A DNA stretch of 64,000 bases from an uncultured Archangium sp. (GTDB lineage Bacteria > Myxococcota > Myxococcia > Myxococcales > Myxococcaceae): the NCBI GenBank assembly GCA_903905455.1, contig CAIVGN010000029.1:186001-250000 (forward strand), in the 5' to 3' direction. The first letter of the stretch is position 1; each line of letters opens with the position of its first letter. Positions 62,097 to 64,000 of the stretch are shown here, in pieces. The notes beneath the pieces were generated by a model. The model saw only the letters and a program-made list of their open reading frames with translations, had not been told where the DNA came from and did no database searches. The translations under genes were made by a program, and so were the position numbers.

Positions 62097-63962
62097 ATGC
62101 AGATGCGCGCACGTTGGATAGCCCGACTCCCACCGCTCGTCGTCAGCTTCATCGCGCTCCTCGGCACCACCGCCCTCGCCCGCGTCGGCGGCGGTGAGCA
62201 CTTCGACTCCGGCAACTCGTCGTCCGACTCCGGGGGCGACGCCAGCTTCCTCATCGACATCCTGGTGTGGCTCATCTTCCGCCACCCCACCGTCGGCATC
62301 CCGCTGACCATCATCCTCATCGTCGGCTACTTCATCTGGAAGAAGGCCAACGACGGCGACACCTCGACCCGCAAGGCCATCGACAAGGCCGAGGCCGAGG
62401 CGCGCACCCACGTCACCGCGTCGGCCGTCGACGGCTGGGTCAGCGCCCTCAAGGCCAAGGACCCGAACTTCGATCTCATGAAGTTCTTCGACCGCACCAA
62501 GCGCGAGTTCCTCGAACTCCAGGACGCCTGGTTCAAGCGAAACCTCGAGCCGGTCCGCAGGTACCTCTCGGACGCCACCTTCCAGCGCCTCGTCACCCAG
62601 GCGAAGTTGATGGAGTTGCTCGGGGTGCGAGACGCCCTCGCCGATCCCCAGGTCCTCGACCTGCAGATCATCGGCCTCGAGCAGAACGACGCCTTCGACA
62701 CCGTGCACATCCGCGTCACCGCCCAGGTCTGCGACGACGACGCCCCGGCGAATTTCTCCGACGTGCAGGCCCAGGTGCTCGCCAAGAAGAAGAAGCCCGA
62801 GCAGTTCACCGAGGTCTGGTCCTTCGTGCGCAAGCCGGGCGCGCAGACCAGGGTCGAAGGCGACGTCAGCCAGGGCAAGTGCCCCAACTGCGGCGCGGAG
62901 TTCAGCGGCGGCGCGGCCAACACCTGCGAGTTCTGCGGGGCCATCGTCAACAGCGGCCACTACGACTGGGTGCTCGCCGAGATCACCCAGGGCTCCCAGT
63001 TCCAGCCCCACCCCCAGGTGCCCGACGGCTTCGCCAAGGCCCGCCAGACCGACCCCACCCTCACCACCGAGGCCCTCGAAGACCGCGCCTCCCTCATCTT
63101 CTGGAAGTGGGTCGAGTCCCAGACCCTCTCCGACGTGGGCCGCCTCGCCAAGGTGGCCAGCCCCTCCTTCCAGGACGAAGTGAAGGGCGGCCTCGACCAC
63201 CTCGCCTCCCAGGGAAAGCAGAAGTTCTTCGTCGAGTGCTCGGTCGGCGCGGTCAACACCCAGCAGCTCTCGCTGCTGGATGGCAAGGACGTCGCCGCCA
63301 TCGAGATCCGGTGGAGCGCGAAGATCGGCATCGGGCCGAAGGGCGGCAAGCCCCCCGCGCTCCCCAGCCAGCCCCAGCGCTACGTGATGCTCCTCGAGCG
63401 GGCCTCGGGCGCGAAGTCCACCGACACCGGCATGTCGACCAACCGTTGCCCCACCTGCAACGCGCCGCTCACCGACAACGGCCAGCCCACCTGCGAGTTC
63501 TGCGGGGCCCAGCTCGCGTCGGGCGAGAAGGACTGGGTGATGCAGGACTTCGGGAGCTGGGAATGGTGGCGCTCGAAGGGCGGCCAGCCCGCGGCCTCAC
63601 GCACCTCGTCCGTCGCCCAGCGCGTGCCCGACAAGGACGAACGCGAACGCCTCGTCTACCTGATGGCCGCCATGGCCATGGCCGACGGCGTCGTCGACGA
63701 GAAGGAAAAGGCGCTGCTCAAGATGGCCTCCGAGCGCTGGAGCGTGCCCTGGGCGAACGTCGAGCTGGCCCTCAATGCGCCCCCCACGTCCATGTTCAAC
63801 AAGCTCATCGTCAAGGGCTCCTCGGAGGCCGAGTCGTTCCTGCGCGAGCTGGTGCAGGTCGCCCTCGCCGACGGGAAGATCGACTCCCGCGAGAAGAAGA
63901 TGCTCGAGGCCGCCGCCACGCACCTCGGCCTGCAGGGGCGCCTCGGCGAGTTCCTCAAGTAG
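62097..63962 (+). CDS. Tim44-like membrane protein with two zinc ribbons and a TerB-like domain
   Basis: 621 residues from ATG 62097. Signal/TM region ([20 protein letters not shown]), a Gly/Ser-rich acidic stretch, a second hydrophobic block about 51-81 ([20 protein letters not shown]), then a Tim44-like domain about 100-235 ([40 protein letters not shown]). Two short zinc ribbons: Cys262/265/277/280 ([13 protein letters not shown]) and Cys451/454/466/469 ([13 protein letters not shown]), with a second Tim44-like segment between them ([20 protein letters not shown]). A helical TerB-like end ([40 protein letters not shown]) closes it. Function unknown. Divergent from the hydratase gene. Confidence 0.85.
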   Translation: MQMRARWIARLPPLVVSFIALLGTTALARVGGGEHFDSGNSSSDSGGDASFLIDILVWLIFRHPTVGIPLTIILIVGYFIWKKANDGDTSTRKAIDKAEAEARTHVTASAVDGWVSALKAKDPNFDLMKFFDRTKREFLELQDAWFKRNLEPVRRYLSDATFQRLVTQAKLMELLGVRDALADPQVLDLQIIGLEQNDAFDTVHIRVTAQVCDDDAPANFSDVQAQVLAKKKKPEQFTEVWSFVRKPGAQTRVEGDVSQGKCPNCGAEFSGGAANTCEFCGAIVNSGHYDWVLAEITQGSQFQPHPQVPDGFAKARQTDPTLTTEALEDRASLIFWKWVESQTLSDVGRLAKVASPSFQDEVKGGLDHLASQGKQKFFVECSVGAVNTQQLSLLDGKDVAAIEIRWSAKIGIGPKGGKPPALPSQPQRYVMLLERASGAKSTDTGMSTNRCPTCNAPLTDNGQPTCEFCGAQLASGEKDWVMQDFGSWEWWRSKGGQPAASRTSSVAQRVPDKDERERLVYLMAAMAMADGVVDEKEKALLKMASERWSVPWANVELALNAPPTSMFNKLIVKGSSEAESFLRELVQVALADGKIDSREKKMLEAAATHLGLQGRLGEFLK

Positions 63963-64000
63963 TCACTCGACGGTGGCGATGCGCCAGCCCTCGTCTTCGC
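63963..64000 (-). CDS. 3' end of a minus-strand gene (partial)
   Basis: On the minus strand the last bases read EDEGWRIATVE followed by TGA (63965-63963), a natural-looking protein C-terminus. Its stop directly abuts the convergent stop of the Tim44-like gene at 63962. Too short to identify. Confidence 0.5.
   Translation of the reverse strand, partial: EDEGWRIATVE

Overview
The window looks like part of a myxobacterial (Myxococcota) chromosome. GC is very high, roughly 70% by eye, with strong G/C preference at third codon positions and many GTG/TTG starts. Lineage markers include: lipoproteins with Asp-Ala-Gly ('DAG') linkers after the acylated cysteine; a degraded gene with a MYXO-CTERM-like tail and a myxobacterial Cys-rich 'CDDGN' repeat; a PilZ domain of the Myxococcus paralogous type fused to an Hsp70; a DUF4388 protein; and a large CehA/McbA-type lipoprotein. 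I saw no tRNA, rRNA, CRISPR array, insertion sequence or phage genes.

Layout. 1-9 kb: DUF4388 protein, TPR lipoprotein, M16 protease coupled to a sensor histidine kinase, PEGA protein and Kelch lipoprotein. 9-13.7 kb: 1012-residue metallohydrolase-like lipoprotein, a tail-anchored protein and a LysR regulator. 13.8-26 kb: a long co-directional, mostly overlapping run: aminotransferase, fused isobutyryl-CoA mutase (icmF), methylmalonyl-CoA mutase small and large subunits, meaB, an unknown protein, a methyltransferase and HMG-CoA lyase. With the methylglutaconyl-CoA hydratase and acyl-CoA dehydrogenase at 59.5-62 kb this points to branched-chain amino acid and propionate/isobutyrate metabolism. 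26-32 kb: PilZ-Hsp70 fusion, guaB and guaA (with an opposed lipoprotein gene between them) and a small protein. 32-38 kb: S46 dipeptidyl-peptidase and a sigma-54 activator with a degenerate receiver, divergent from a universal stress protein plus a CLC antiporter carrying fluoride-type signature motifs. 38-45 kb: lipoproteins, then a trehalose block (membrane-anchored trehalose-6-phosphate synthase plus MarR regulator, divergent from a GH15 hydrolase, with a perfect palindrome between them). 45-50 kb: gene remnants, a membrane/TPR protein, a DMT transporter with a His-rich tail, a lipoprotein and a short hibernation factor. 50-60 kb: housekeeping run read on the minus strand: rnc, three tandem cyclophilins, era, der, a YfgM-like protein, bamB, a MutT-type Nudix hydrolase and a YprB-type nuclease. 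60-64 kb: a 549-bp inverted-repeat element, the hydratase and a Tim44-like/zinc-ribbon membrane protein.

Standout observations. (1) A palindromic GGGGAGAGGG/GTGAGGGG repeat family sits at two convergent gene junctions, and a double inverted copy of exactly 105 bp lies in frame inside the methylmalonyl-CoA mutase small-subunit gene, adding about 35 residues. (2) A good -24/-12 promoter lies between a sigma-54 activator with a non-canonical receiver and a universal-stress-protein/CLC operon. (3) Trehalose-6-phosphate synthase is joined to a two-TM sensor-like N-terminus. (4) A lidless Hsp70 carries a PilZ domain. (5) An inverted-repeat element of about 0.55 kb separates the hydratase and acyl-CoA dehydrogenase genes.
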